Source: Turnera subulata (taxonomy: Eukaryota; Streptophyta; Magnoliopsida; Malpighiales; Passifloraceae). Taken from it: a stretch of DNA of 64,000 nt. The notes below the pieces were generated by a model. The model was given only the letters and a program-made list of their open reading frames with translations. It did not search any database and was not told the DNA's origin. Location: NCBI GenBank assembly GCA_028386065.3, contig JAKUCV010002500.1, positions 201,200 to 265,199 of the forward strand. Reading direction: 5' to 3'. The position numbers were made by a program, and so were the translations under genes. Below, piece by piece: positions 1-10,064 of this stretch (positions are counted from its first letter, which is position 1; each line of letters opens with the position of its first letter).

Positions 1-185
1 TCCATCCAATAGGCCCTAAAGTTCGGCTAGGACTAACGTACCTATGCTAATATTGTGGGCAAAGCCACTTATCCAACTACCATACATATCACACATAATA
101 CCCTCACTTGTTATTTGCTGTGTGGAGTGGTTCCTAGCGCCATTTACTTTGAGCTTCCACCACCCCATAGGAGGACGGCGCCACC
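1..185. other. Left flank of the Athila element
   Basis: No gene is recognised here. The stretch ends in CCACC (181-185), which is repeated at 13847-13851, so 1-185 and 13852 onward were contiguous before the Athila element inserted. The flank could be part of an older repeat, but I cannot assign it to a family. Confidence 0.5.
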
Positions 186-2028
186 AGATAACATCTAAAT
201 GCTAGTGTTTTTATGATGGTTTTGAATGGCTTTTACTATGTATTCTTGGTCAATTATGTGTATAATCTTTATATTACTGTGTTTTTTCATGCATTGTGTC
301 AATTAGTACTTCAACTTTTCAAATTAAGTATTTTTATCAGGAATTTATCGTTTTTATTGAAGAATGGAAGCTTTTTTGCCAAGTTTGGAAACAAGGCCCA
401 ATTTAGGAAACCTTCTGCAGTGAGCACAACCAACAACTTTGAAGATTTGGGGAGTTCTAGGCATAAAAATTAAGTGAGACCAATTAGAGACGAAACTAGA
501 CTTTTAGAGCTTTCTATAGATTAAATTTCATAATTTTTGGACAAGTCTTCAAGGAGCAATAATTATTTTAATCCAGCCCAGGATGCAGATTTTTCTGTGC
601 CGACCCAGGCCCAGTGTTTTGGCGATATCTTGAGCTAAAAAAGTTCAATTAAAGAGTTCTTTTTATGAAAAGAAAGCTGGGAGAATTATCTAGAACTTTG
701 TAGAGGAGCCCAACGCCCAGTTCGGACGTCTTCTAGGAGTAAAGTGGCATGCAATTTTCGGGTCAGAAAACAGGCAAAAGTCCAACTTGGAGTGCAAGTC
801 AAGAATTCAATTTCCATTCAAAGTAGGAGAGCCCCACCGACTTCCAGCAGCTAAAGACAGTATAAAAGGACCCCTAGGTCGACATATTCAGCAGGCAGAA
901 GTCAGAGGGCGAAGCTCTGCCGAATTGGTTAGTTATTAGGTCACACACACTAGTAAGGTTAGGGTTTTCACTCTTTTGGATCCTCTAGGTGGTGCCGAAT
1001 TCCTCATCCAATTTCAAAGGTTATTTCCCACAACAATTCAATGTTTTTTCAGCAAGATTTGAAGGTTAAAAGTCACAGAATCACTAGTCCAATTGCAGCA
1101 GAAGTCGTTACCAGAGGAGCACAAGTCGACGCCATCATCACCAACACAAATCAGCTACCCGACTTCACTACTCTCTCTTTTATTCGATTTTCTTTCTGTT
1201 AAATTGTTTACTTGATGAATTCTTGTGAGATTTTGATGATTTGCTATTTTATTATGATGCAATAATTCTCTAATCTAGGATTAGGGATGTAGCCAATTAC
1301 TTTTATGGTTTTATTATATATGGATTGATGTTTATTTAATTGATTGTGTTGATTGTTCAATCTATGTGTGCCGAATTTATTATCTACTTTGGATTGATTC
1401 TTATTGATTGCAACATACGAGAGCTGCGTAATTTATATGATGATACCTAGAAGAACATAGATTGATTGATGCTAAAATATGCGAGAGCTGATAGTTTCTT
1501 AGGGCTTGATTAATTGTTTTGTGCTTAATGAGTTTAGTATTGATGCTAGGCTATGCGAGGGCTAGGTAGTAATCTTTGCTGAATATTTGATTCAACATGC
1601 GAGAGCTGAGGATTAAGACATTAGAAACAATTGCCCACAATCACACATCAACATTGAAATCGACATCCATGCATAATAAACCTAGATAGTAATTGTGTGA
1701 ACCCCGATTTCCTAGATTGCTTTAGATATTGATAGAACTTCACTTTAGATTAAGTTTGCGATTTTATTTCTTTTCCTTCTAGCCTAGTCGACATCACCCT
1801 ATACCATCTTTTATTTGATTTGCCTAGATAATCATAAGTTGTGACATTAGGTAGTACTTACTTCTCTTGTTCCATGGATCGACCTTGATTAGACTACTAC
1901 ACTACATAGTACACTGCGCGCTTGCGGTTAACAATCATTGCGTTTACTCGTGAGTTATTTGTGTGTCGTGTTGTGAATTGATCAAGAATTATAAATTTTA
2001 AAAATTCACGCGTAAATAAAACGCATCA
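186..2028 (+). repeat. 5' LTR of the Athila element
   Basis: It matches 12013-13846 along its whole length. It ends in ACGCATCA directly before the primer site region. It contains a TATA motif at 861-868 and, in its 3' third, four spaced copies of a GCGAGAGCT-like motif. Its first base is A where the 3' LTR has T. Confidence 0.95.
861..868 (+). promoter_or_regulatory. TATA box of the Athila 5' LTR
   Basis: TATAAAAG lies in a context (agcagctaaagacag before it, gacccctaggtcgac after) that is conserved in the 3' LTR at 12689-12696. It is the likely Pol II core promoter for the genomic RNA. Whether it is active is unknown. Confidence 0.6.
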
Positions 2029-2036
2029 AGCTTTTC

Positions 2037-2054
2037 TGGCGCCGTTGCCGGGGA
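2037..2054 (+). promoter_or_regulatory. Primer binding site, tRNA-Asp type
   Basis: TGGCGCCGTTGCCGGGGA is the exact complement of the 3' end of plant tRNA-Asp including CCA, as I recall that tRNA. It lies 8 bases inside the 5' LTR end. tRNA-Asp priming is typical of the Athila lineage. Confidence 0.9.
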
Positions 2055-2192
2055 ACAAACGGTTTTAATAATATTGAGATTGCAGCTAGATTACTTTAGG
2101 TTTTATTTTTCGTATTAGTTTTTTTATTTCTTTTTATTTTCTTTAATCGATTTTTGTTTTTCTTTTTTATTAGGAGTTGTCGACTTTGGTTG

Positions 2193-3674
2193 ATGCCCAA
2201 GACGAGACACGGTGCTTCATCGAGTCCTGAGATCAATCCGGAGATCGAGAGAACCTTACACAAGCAACTACGCGCGAACAAGCGAAAGCAGAAGCAAGTG
2301 GTAGAGCCTGTGGAGTTTCTTCAAGACACTGAAATAGAAGAGGAAACAAAAGTTATAGCAGATAATTTCAAGACAATCATCATGGCAGAAGAAGGAAACA
2401 AGACATTGCATGACTACGCAACACCGAGTTTGGATATCGTGCAGTCGAGCATTGCAAGGCCAGCGATTAATGCCACCAATTTCGAACTGAAAACAACACT
2501 CATTCACATAGTGCAACAGGAATAATTTGCAGGCTTGGATAATGAGGACCTGAATCAACATCTATAGATGTTTATGGAGATTTGTGATTTGATCAAGAAC
2601 AATGGGGCGACTGATGATGCAATTCGACTTCGTTTATTCCCGTTTTCTTTGCAAGGCAAGGCTAAGAAGTGGTTGAAATCAGGAACAGCTGGAACATACA
2701 AGATGTGGGACGAGCTGTCAAAGGCTTTTCTTGCAAAATATTATCCACCTGATAAAGCAGCACGTATCCGGAGCAAGATTACATCATTCACTCAATTCGA
2801 TGGAGAAAGTTCTTGTGAAGCATGGGAACGTTACAAGGATCTTATTCAAGGATGTCCACAACATGGATTACGCAAATGGCTTGTAGTTTAATCTCTCTTT
2901 AATGGTTTAAATGAGCCTTTGCGCATGAGTTTGGACACGGCTTCAGGAGGGGCATTCATGGCACAAGCACCAGATGTGGCGTATCAGAAATTGGAGACGA
3001 TGGCGAGTAACAGTTACCAGAGCTTTTCACGATCAAACAACAAGCGAGTAGCTGGAATTCTGGAAGTGGAGACAGTGACAATGCTTAATTCGAAGATAGA
3101 TTCTTTGAGTCAGCAGGTAAAATCATGTGTTGCTGCTGTTATGCCGAGTTTAATATGTGATAAATGTTCAGGTGCTGGACATAATTCAATGAATTGTCCT
3201 ACCGGAGAATACTTGACCATTGAGCAGATGAACTACATTCATCAACGCCAACAACAACGAGGACCCTACACCAACACATACAATCCGAAATGGAAGAATC
3301 ATCCTAATTTCTCATGGAGAGAGAGCAACCCAAACCAGCAAGGCGGTTTTCAAAGGAACGATTATGGGCAGAAGAGTTCAAGTATGCAAATTCCGAAGAA
3401 TCAAGACACGGATCTTACATCTATGATGAAAGCCATAATGGAGACTCAACGTATGAAAACGGAGATGATGCAAGGATTCAACAATCGGATGGCGAATATG
3501 GAGACTCACTCGAAGATGCTTGAGACGCAACTTGCGCAGCAAGCGGAGGCAATCATGAGGACACCAGGAAACCTACCGGGACAGCCCACAGTCAATCCGA
3601 GAGAGCAAGTCAAGGCTGTAGCACTTAGAAGCGGAAAGCAGTTAGATGATCCCTATCCACCTAAAAAAAGATGA
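2193..3674 (+). pseudogene. Athila gag, broken
   Basis: This is the capsid and nucleocapsid region. The likely start is the ATG at 2193 (MPKTRHGASSSPEINPEIER). The reading frame is cut by TAA at 2523, TAG near 2565 and TAA near 2889, then continues to 3674. The middle block has the retrotransposon gag signature (RLFPFSLQGKAKKWL, then a W-E-L-S-K-F-L-K-Y-Y-P spacing). The C-terminal part has one zinc knuckle, CDKCSGAGHNSMNC (near 3157-3200), of form CX2CX4HX4C. It sits directly downstream of the primer site and upstream of the protease. Several separate stops make a functional gag from this copy unlikely. Family assignment is confident; exact frame repair is not attempted. Confidence 0.88.
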
Positions 3675-3936
3675 AGCCGACACCATCATTAAGTAAGAAG
3701 AAGAAGATGAGCAACCGAAAGCGGAGAAGCAGTTACCTGAAAAGGGAGCATAGGAAAAGAAGCAAGAGCAAGAGAAGTGGATTCCCAAGTGGAAGCTAGC
3801 GAAGTAGAAAAGAGAGCAACCGAAGGAGATATGGCCTGAAGTCAAAGCTTATGAACCACCAGTTCCATTCCCTCAGCAACTTCAGCAGGGCAAAAAAGAC
3901 GAACAATTCGGGAGATTTCTTGAATGTTTAAAGAAA

Positions 3937-5101
3937 TTGCATATTAATGTTCCATTTACTGAAGTAATTTCTCAAATGCCTGCTTATGCTAAATTTCTCA
4001 AGGAAATTCTTTCCAGGAAAAGGAAACTAGAAGATTACGAGACAGTGGCTTTGACGGAGGAGTGCAGTGCAATCCTGCAGAACAAGCTGCCGCCGAAACT
4101 GAAGGACCCTGAAAGATTCTCTATTCCTTGCAATATTGGTTCTATGTGCATTGAGCGAGCTCTATGTGATTTGGGAGCCAGTGGTAGTCTTATTCCAAAC
4201 CGAATTGCTGAGAAGCTCGATATTGGAGACATGAAGCTGACTACCATCTCTATTCAGCTTGCGGATCGATCTGTTAAATATCCAGTGGGGATATTGGAGG
4301 ATATTCCAATCAAGGTTGGAAAGTTCTTTGTACCAGTCGATTTTGTGGTGCTCGACATGGAGATTGATTTTCAAATGCCGATTATTCTTGGGAGGCCGTT
4401 CTTAGCTACTAGTGGAGCTCAAATTGATGTTCGTGATGGAAAGCTTACTTTAAGGATTGGGAATGAGAAAATTGAGTTTAATGTCTTCCGTGCTACCGAA
4501 GGACCACTTGAAGAAGACAGTTGTTTCCGAGTTGATTTTATTGATGATGTCGTGAAGGAAGTGAGCAAAGTAGCAAGTAGTGATGATCCACTCTTGAATT
4601 GCTTGGTGACGAGTGGCACTACTGAAGATGACGATTTGGAGATTGCCCAAAGTGTAGAAATTTTGCAATCCACGCCACCATTGGAAGCGACCGAAGACAA
4701 GAGCTTTGAGTTGTTTGGAGAAGAGAAGAAAGATGACATTCGGAGCGCGCCAAAGGTAGAGCTGAAACCATTACCATCTAAGCTACGGTATGCATTCTTA
4801 GGTCCCGACTCTACATATCCTGTTATTATCAATGCTGAGTTAAGTAAAGTAGAGGAGGAGATGCTGCTTGATGTGCTTAGGAAGCATAGGAAAGCTATTG
4901 GATATTCTATTGAGGACTTGAAAGGAATTAGTCCTACATTCTGCGTGCATCGGATTTTGCTTGAGGAAGGTAGCAAACTGAGCATTGAAAGTCAAAGGAG
5001 GCTTAATGAGAATATGAAGGAAGTTGTGAAAAAGGAGATTCTTAAGCTTCTTGATGCAGGGATTATTTATCCGATTTCTGACAGTGAGTGGGTAGCCCCA
5101 G
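3937..5101 (+). pseudogene. Athila pol, protease and N-terminal RT part
   Basis: This 5' half of pol is open from 3937 to the insertion point of the nested element at 5101. The aspartic protease core reads ALCDLGASGSLIPNRIAEKL with a later IILGRPFLAT block; DLGAS replaces the usual D-T/S-G form, as is common in Athila-type proteases. The sequence then runs into the pre-RT segment ending DSEWVAPV, where the frame is broken by the Cassandra-type element. The reading continues after it at 6170 (HVVPKKGG). The gag-protease linker at 3675-3936 is lysine and glutamate rich and carries stops. Confidence 0.9.
5097..5101 (+). repeat. Target site duplication CCCAG, left copy
   Basis: CCCAG here and at 6165-6169 flank the nested miniature element. 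Removing one copy and the element restores the continuity of the conserved WVAPV-HVVPKK pol motif, so this is a direct record of the insertion. Confidence 0.93.
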
Positions 5102-5595
5102 TGTGACACCCGGGGTCTATGAGGGCGGGAAGTGTACGCCGGTGCTGGGATGAGCATGGATAAGGAGCGGCTTCTGGCAGGCTTCTAGAAGGAGGGGCAA
5201 AGGAATGAACCGAATCCACACCGGAATAGGAGAGATCCTGAGACTGTGTAGGGATGGGGCTGCACAGTTGGGGCGATTTCATAATTATACGGGTATGGGA
5301 CTGTATAATTAAGAATAGCTCAAATGAAGTGATTTCGAGGTTGTACAGGTATGGGACTGCACAATCGAGAATAGCTTAAACGGTTTAATGGGTACTAACT
5401 ATATCAACAAGGTGCACCTACCTTTTCGGCGCTCATTCTAGAAGAACTCTAAAGTTAAACGTGCTTGACTTGGAGAAATTCTAGGATGGGTGACCTCCTG
5501 GGAAGTTTTCCCCGGAAACGTGCGAGTGAGGACAAAGCATGTTGGAAAGGTCCCGTGTTGGTCTGTAGTGACAGTCGACAAACCGGGACGTTACA
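5102..5595 (+). repeat. 5' LTR of the Cassandra-like element
   Basis: 494 bp, TG...CA, matching 5671-6164 at an offset of 569 with about seven substitutions and no indels seen. It carries the 5S-like segment at about 5411-5510. Confidence 0.93.
5411..5510 (+). ncRNA. 5S rRNA-derived segment in the 5' LTR
   Basis: The segment aligns to plant 5S rRNA as I recall it. A box-A-like block AGTTAAACGTGCTTG lies at 5453-5467 (5S has AGTTAAGCGTGCTTG). The C-box block AGGATGGGTGACCTCCTGGG at 5483-5502 is identical to 5S. A run of four T follows at 5506-5509 and could act as a Pol III stop. The last bases of 5S (a GTCC-CGTGTTG match near 5558-5573) appear displaced by about 50 extra bases. Transcription is an inference from the family. 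Confidence 0.85.
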
Positions 5596-5670
5596 ATTGG
5601 TAGCAGAGCTCCAGAACTCCCCTAGTACGGTGCAGGGTTCGGGGACGAACCTAGCGGAAGCTGGTGGGCC
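5596..5670 (+). promoter_or_regulatory. Internal region with tRNA-iMet-type primer site and purine tract
   Basis: TGGTAGCAGAGC at 5598-5609 resembles the initiator tRNA-Met primer site TGGTATCAGAGC with one change. GGAAGCTGGTGGGCC at the right end is the polypurine tract abutting the 3' LTR. There is no ORF. Confidence 0.85.
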
Positions 5671-6164
5671 TGTGACACCCGGGGTCTATGAGGGCGGGAA
5701 GTGTACGTCGGTGCTGGGATGAGCATGGACAAGGAGCGGCTTCTGGCAGGCTTCTAGAAGGAGGGGCACAGGAATGAACCGAATCCACACCGGAATAGGA
5801 GAGATCCTGAGACTGTGTAGAGATGGGGTTGCACAGTTGGGGCGATTTCATAATTATACGGGTATGGGACTGTATAATTAAGAATAGCTCAAATGAAGTG
5901 ATTTCGAGGTTGTACAGGTATGAGACTGCACAATCGAGAATAGCTTAAACGGTTTAATGGGTACTACCTATATCAACAAGGTGCACCTACCTTTTCGGCG
6001 CTCATTCTAGAAGAACTCTAAAGTTAAACGTGCTTGACTTGGAGAAATTCTAGGATGGGTGACCTCCTGGGAAGTTTTCCCCGGAAACGTGCGAGTGAGG
6101 ACAAAGCATGTTGGAAAGGTCCCGTGTTGGTCTGTAGTGACAGTCGACAAACCGGGACGTTACA
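5671..6164 (+). repeat. 3' LTR of the Cassandra-like element
   Basis: 494 bp, the partner of 5102-5595. The second 5S-like segment is at about 5980-6079, with the identical C-box block at 6052-6071. It is followed by the target duplication CCCAG at 6165-6169. Confidence 0.93.
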
Positions 6165-7495
6165 CCCAGTTCATGTGGTACCGAAGAAAGGAGGAATGAC
6201 AGTGGTAAAAAACAAGGATGACGAGTTGATTCCAACGAGGACTGTTACAGGATGGAGAATGTGTATTGACTATAGGAAGCTGAACAGTGCTACACGCAAG
6301 GATCACTTTCCATTGCCGTTTATTGATCAAATGCTTGAGCGACTTGCTAAGCATTCTTATTATTGCTATTTGGATGGATGTTCGGGATTCTTATAGATAC
6401 CTATTCACCCGAATAATCAAGAGAAGACGATGTTCACTTGTTCGTATGGAACTTTTACTTATCGACGGATGCCTTTTGGGCTGTGCAACGCACCAGTCAC
6501 TTTTCAAAGGTGCATGATGGCGATTTTCTCTGACTACATAGAGAAGATTATGGAGGTTTTTATGGATGACTTTTCCATCTACGAAAAGACATTTGAGGAT
6601 TGTTTATCTAACCTATCAAAAAGGTACTTACAAGATGTGAGGAGACTAATTTGGTGCTTAATTGGGAAAAATGCCATTTTATGGTACAAGAAGGAATTGT
6701 TCTTGGACATTTAGTTTCCGAATGTGGGATTGAAGTAGACAAAGCCAAGATAGATGTGATAGAGACCTTACCTCCACCTAATTCAGTCAAGGCGATTCGC
6801 AGTTTTCTTGGACATGCCGGATTTTACAGAAGATTCATTAAGGATTTCTTAAAGGTAGCCAAACCCCTTACTAATCTCTTGAATAAAGATGTGCCTTTTA
6901 TCTTTGATGAACACTGTATAGAAGCATTCGACAAGCACAAGAAGGAGCTGATTTCGACACCCATCTTTCAACCCCCTGATTATTCACTTCCGTTCGAGAT
7001 AATGTGTGATGCAAGCGACTATGCTGTAGGCGCAGTCTTAGGACAACGCGGGGATGGGAAGATGCACGCCATTTATTATGCAAGCAAGACTCTAGATGAT
7101 GCTCAAGTTAATTATGCAACTACGGAGAAGGAGTTATTAGCAGTTGTATTCGCAATTGACAAGTTCAGGAGTTACCTTTTGGGTTCTAAGGTGATTGTTC
7201 ACACGGACCATGCTGCATTGAAGTATTTGCTCCAGAAGAAAGATGCGAAACCACGACTTCTTTGATGGATTCTTATGTTGCAAGAATTCGACCTAGAGAT
7301 CAAGGACAAGAAAGGAATGGACAATTTAGTTCTGATCATTTATCAATATTGCAATTGGAGAAAGACGAGAAGCAAGAAGAGGAGAAGCCGATCAACGACG
7401 CACTGTCGGACGATTACCTCGCCATGGTCAATGCGATTTCCACAAAGAAACCTCCTTGATTTGCCGAGTTCGTTGATTATCTATATCGCATGGGA
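6165..7495 (+). pseudogene. Athila pol, RT and RNase H part, integrase missing
   Basis: This continues the pol reading after the nested element. RT blocks are visible in order: GWRMCIDYRKLN, DHFPLPFIDQMLERL, SYYCYLDGCSGF (followed by a stop at 6394), TFTYRRMPFGLCNAP and the catalytic block EVFMDDFSIY (near 6556-6590). A frameshift occurs near 6620-6650. The frame resumes with [17 protein letters not shown] and [16 protein letters not shown], then RNase H ([30 protein letters not shown]), with a stop at 7263. The tail reaches the linker (near 7459-7490), then jumps to sequence matching the end of Athila pol (AGCGCTGTGTGGGAGGCAAC, 7629-7648). No zinc-finger or DDE integrase block is present. 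It is non-functional. Confidence 0.9.
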
Positions 7496-8154
7496 TACAT
7501 TCCGAAAGAAGAGAGCAATTATGATCAAGTCTACAATCAAGGCGATTTTCATGGGAGCCGATTCACCGAAAAGCTTCATGATCCACCATAACCGCCCATC
7601 TATCCAGTCCAGCTAAGACGACAAAAAAGAAGCGCTGTGTGGGAGGCAACCCACAATTTAAGGTAGTTTAGTGTTTTGAGTCTTTTATTTTTATTAATTT
7701 TTATTTTTGTTTTTGAGTCTATGCAGATTGCAAGAAGTAGGATTTTTTCGAGGAGAGATCAACCACATTGAGGAATGGTCAAGACGAATTTTTCATCAAA
7801 TTAATCATAGAAGCTTTTCTTAGACTCAAACTTTTACTTTTCTGCGTAATTTGTGTGATGATTTGCTTGAGTGCTTTGTTGGATTTTATTTGCTTTGATG
7901 CATTCATATACATTTAGCACATACCCTTAGGTTCCGATGGCAAGCTCATAACAAACTAGGCTAAATTAGAGGAGACCATTTTTAGGATTACTTTTTAGGA
8001 TTTTCTTTATTTTTCTAGCACCCTAGGATTTTTAACTTTCTCATAATTTATTAAAAAGATAAAAAATAAAAAATCACAAAAAAATCAGAAAAACATTTAA
8101 AAAAAACACAAAAAATCAAGAAAAAAAATTGGGATAGGATATACCGATTAGTGC

Positions 8155-8440
8155 ACCGTGGCGCACAAGGAGGACAATTAGCGCGCCCACGGGCTAGGAA
8201 AGGCACACCAACCCGCGCATCAGCACACACCAAGGCGCGCCAACTCGCAGATAGCGCACCAACCAACCCGAGGACGCACCTACAGGCGCACCCGGATGCA
8301 CCAATCGACGACCCACAGGCGAACCCGCAGGCGCGCCAACCAGCGCACCAGGGCACACCCAGGCGCACCAACGAGAGACCAAGGCGCACCGATCTGCACC
8401 AAAGGCGCACCGACCCGAGAGCAAGGAGGCCAAGGACACG
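8155..8440 (+). repeat. GC-rich degenerate short tandem repeat (GCGCACC-type)
   Basis: This block stands out from its A/T-rich surroundings by many imperfect copies of GGCGCACCAAC-like units about 10-20 bases apart. It sits between pol and the extra ORF. Open frames cross it on both strands (a basic, proline-rich peptide on plus; a cysteine-rich one on minus), but these are expected from GC-rich repeats, and I do not call a gene. Confidence 0.6.
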
Positions 8441-8699
8441 CAACCGACTTGGATTTCAGGAGCAGCTCCTCTGCGATTTTTTTTTAGTGTCCTACACCCA
8501 CAAAAAATGTATATAGGTTAATATTCCTTTATTTTTTAGGATTAGAATTTAGTTTTTATTTTATTTATGGATTTTCTAATCCTTGGAGAAATAGGATTCC
8601 TAGAACACACCCACTTTGAATACTAGTTTGAGGAGGATTCCTAGTACCCATAGGACTAGAAGTCGGCACCAACACACCAATTCCACCGCCTCTAGAGCC

Positions 8700-8707
8700 T
8701 ATAAATA
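8700..8707 (+). promoter_or_regulatory. Possible internal TATA box for the extra Athila ORF
   Basis: TATAAATA lies about 150 bases before the ATG at 8856. A C/A-rich leader (CACACCCATACCCCCC) follows, as in plant Pol II promoters. If used, it would make an mRNA for the downstream ORF independently of the LTR. This is inferred from sequence only. Confidence 0.4.
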
Positions 8708-8855
8708 CACACCCATACCCCCCATATTTTTCCACACCAAAACATCCAAGCTCTAGACATCCATACACCTAGTGCCGATTTTACTTCCCTAGCACCCTTT
8801 AGGTTTTTCTTTTGATTTTTCTTCTCATCTCCTACTCTCTTTACGCTAGTTCAAG

Positions 8856-10064
8856 ATGAATTTTCCCAAGACCAACACCAACCCTTGCCGACCCAACTTC
8901 ACCATCACCGACCATACCCCGCGCTTTATGCCTATGCCTAAGTTTACCGAGTACAATCCGGGATGGATTTCTGAAGAGAATCGCGCTAGGTTTGACAAGC
9001 TGATTAGGAGGCCTCTAATTCCTACGAGGTACATTGATTTTGAGGTGGTTGAATCTTACAATCTTGAGGAAAAGATTGGCAAGTACCTTGCCAACATAGG
9101 ACTAGTCGATTTTTACAAGATTAAGGAGCCGTCATACGAGGAGCTTACTTATGAGTTTCTTGCTACTTTTGGGTATGACGTGGATCTCAAGGACATTCAT
9201 GATGAAGGCTATGTCAAGTTTCGGCTTGCAAGGAAAGATTATGAGATGAGCTTAATTGATTTCAACAAGATTTTTGGTTTTGATGCCGAAGGATGGCGAG
9301 TTCCTAGCTGTGGCTTTAATGCAAGTATCATGTGGAATACACTTTGCAGTACTTAATATGTGCGCTTGAATGGCTTGGCTAATGACTTGTGCATTAAGGA
9401 CAATGCACTGAGGTATTTACACAGAGTTTTGGCACACTCTTTCTTTGGAAGAACCAAAGATGCACACAAGGTGCAATGTGATAAGCTTTTTGTACTCTAT
9501 TGCATGGTACACGGGTACAAATTCAATGGAGGACTTTGGTTGCTGCAAAATTTTGCTCATATTTGCGAAGGAGAAGGCGAGATAGCATGTGGAGGGCTGA
9601 TCACTCATATTGCAAAATTCTTAGGAATTAATCTAGATCCCTACACTTTGACCCCTTCTAACCCCGCAATTGAGACTGTGCATAAGCATGTTGCCGCAGT
9701 AATGGCCCTAGAACTCCATGAACCCATTGATCCATATCCTTTTAGTGATGAAGAAGAGGTTGATGAGGAATGCTTTTGTGTTAGCACGCAACCGATCCAC
9801 CGTAAGCCACCATCGTCTACATCATCCGTGGAATCCGATTCCTCCAACATCTTCGACTTTCTCATGGGATGGGAAGCTCAAGTCGATGGCATCGCCAATC
9901 TCAACAAGACCACCGGCGAATTACTCTCTCAAATGGATAAGTTGGTTGACATTGTTGATAAGTTAGGGAGAGTCATATGCAGTAAATTGAATGAACAAGA
10001 GAAGACCATCGTGCAACTTAGGAAGAAGCTAGAGAACATAGAGAACAAACTTGCTAAGGCGTAG
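8856..10064 (+). pseudogene. ATHILA ORF-1-type protein in the env position, one in-frame stop
   Basis: The frame is open from the ATG at 8856 (MNFPKTNTNPCRPNF) to 10064 except for one TAA at 9354-9356, after which the same frame continues (YVRLNGLANDL). It would encode about 402 residues. The N-terminal half has the retrotransposon ATHILA-family pattern (ARFDKLIRRPLIPTRYID, then YELTYEFLATFGYD, then RLARKDYEMSLIDFNKIFGF). The C-terminal end is a predicted coiled coil (repeated leucine and isoleucine spacing in LSQMDKLVDIVDKLGRVI and LRKKLENIENKLAKA). I see no signal peptide or membrane segment, so env function is not supported; a DNA- or RNA-binding or structural role is possible but unknown. 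It is better preserved than gag and pol. Confidence 0.8.

Larger units (their letters stand above)
5102..6164 (+). mobile_element. Cassandra-like TRIM retrotransposon nested in Athila pol
   Basis: This is a complete non-coding miniature LTR element of 1063 bp: 494-bp LTR, 75-bp internal region, 494-bp LTR. It begins TGTGACACCC and ends GGGACGTTACA, and is flanked by CCCAG. The internal region keeps only a primer site (5598-5609) and a purine-rich tract next to the 3' LTR. Each LTR contains a stretch closely resembling the 3' two-thirds of plant 5S rRNA, which is the hallmark of the Cassandra family. The LTRs are longer than the roughly 250-350 bp I recall for typical Cassandra copies, so this may be a longer subfamily. 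I count about seven substitutions between the two LTRs, so it is clearly younger than its Athila host. It has no coding capacity and depends on proteins made by other elements. Confidence 0.9.

Noticed and set aside
5411..5570. A genuine 5S rRNA gene
   Set aside because: Only the 3' two-thirds resemble 5S, with changes in box A and extra bases before the 3' end, and the same segment is in both LTRs of a mobile element.
5465..5722. Open frames inside the miniature LTR element (also 6034-6396 start)
   Set aside because: They run through the 5S-derived segment and the LTR ends and repeat with the LTRs; they have no independent protein signature.
8051..8516. Long open frames on both strands in the GC-rich repeat
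   Set aside because: Overlapping open frames in both directions are expected in GCGCACC repeats; the products are low complexity and have no start context.
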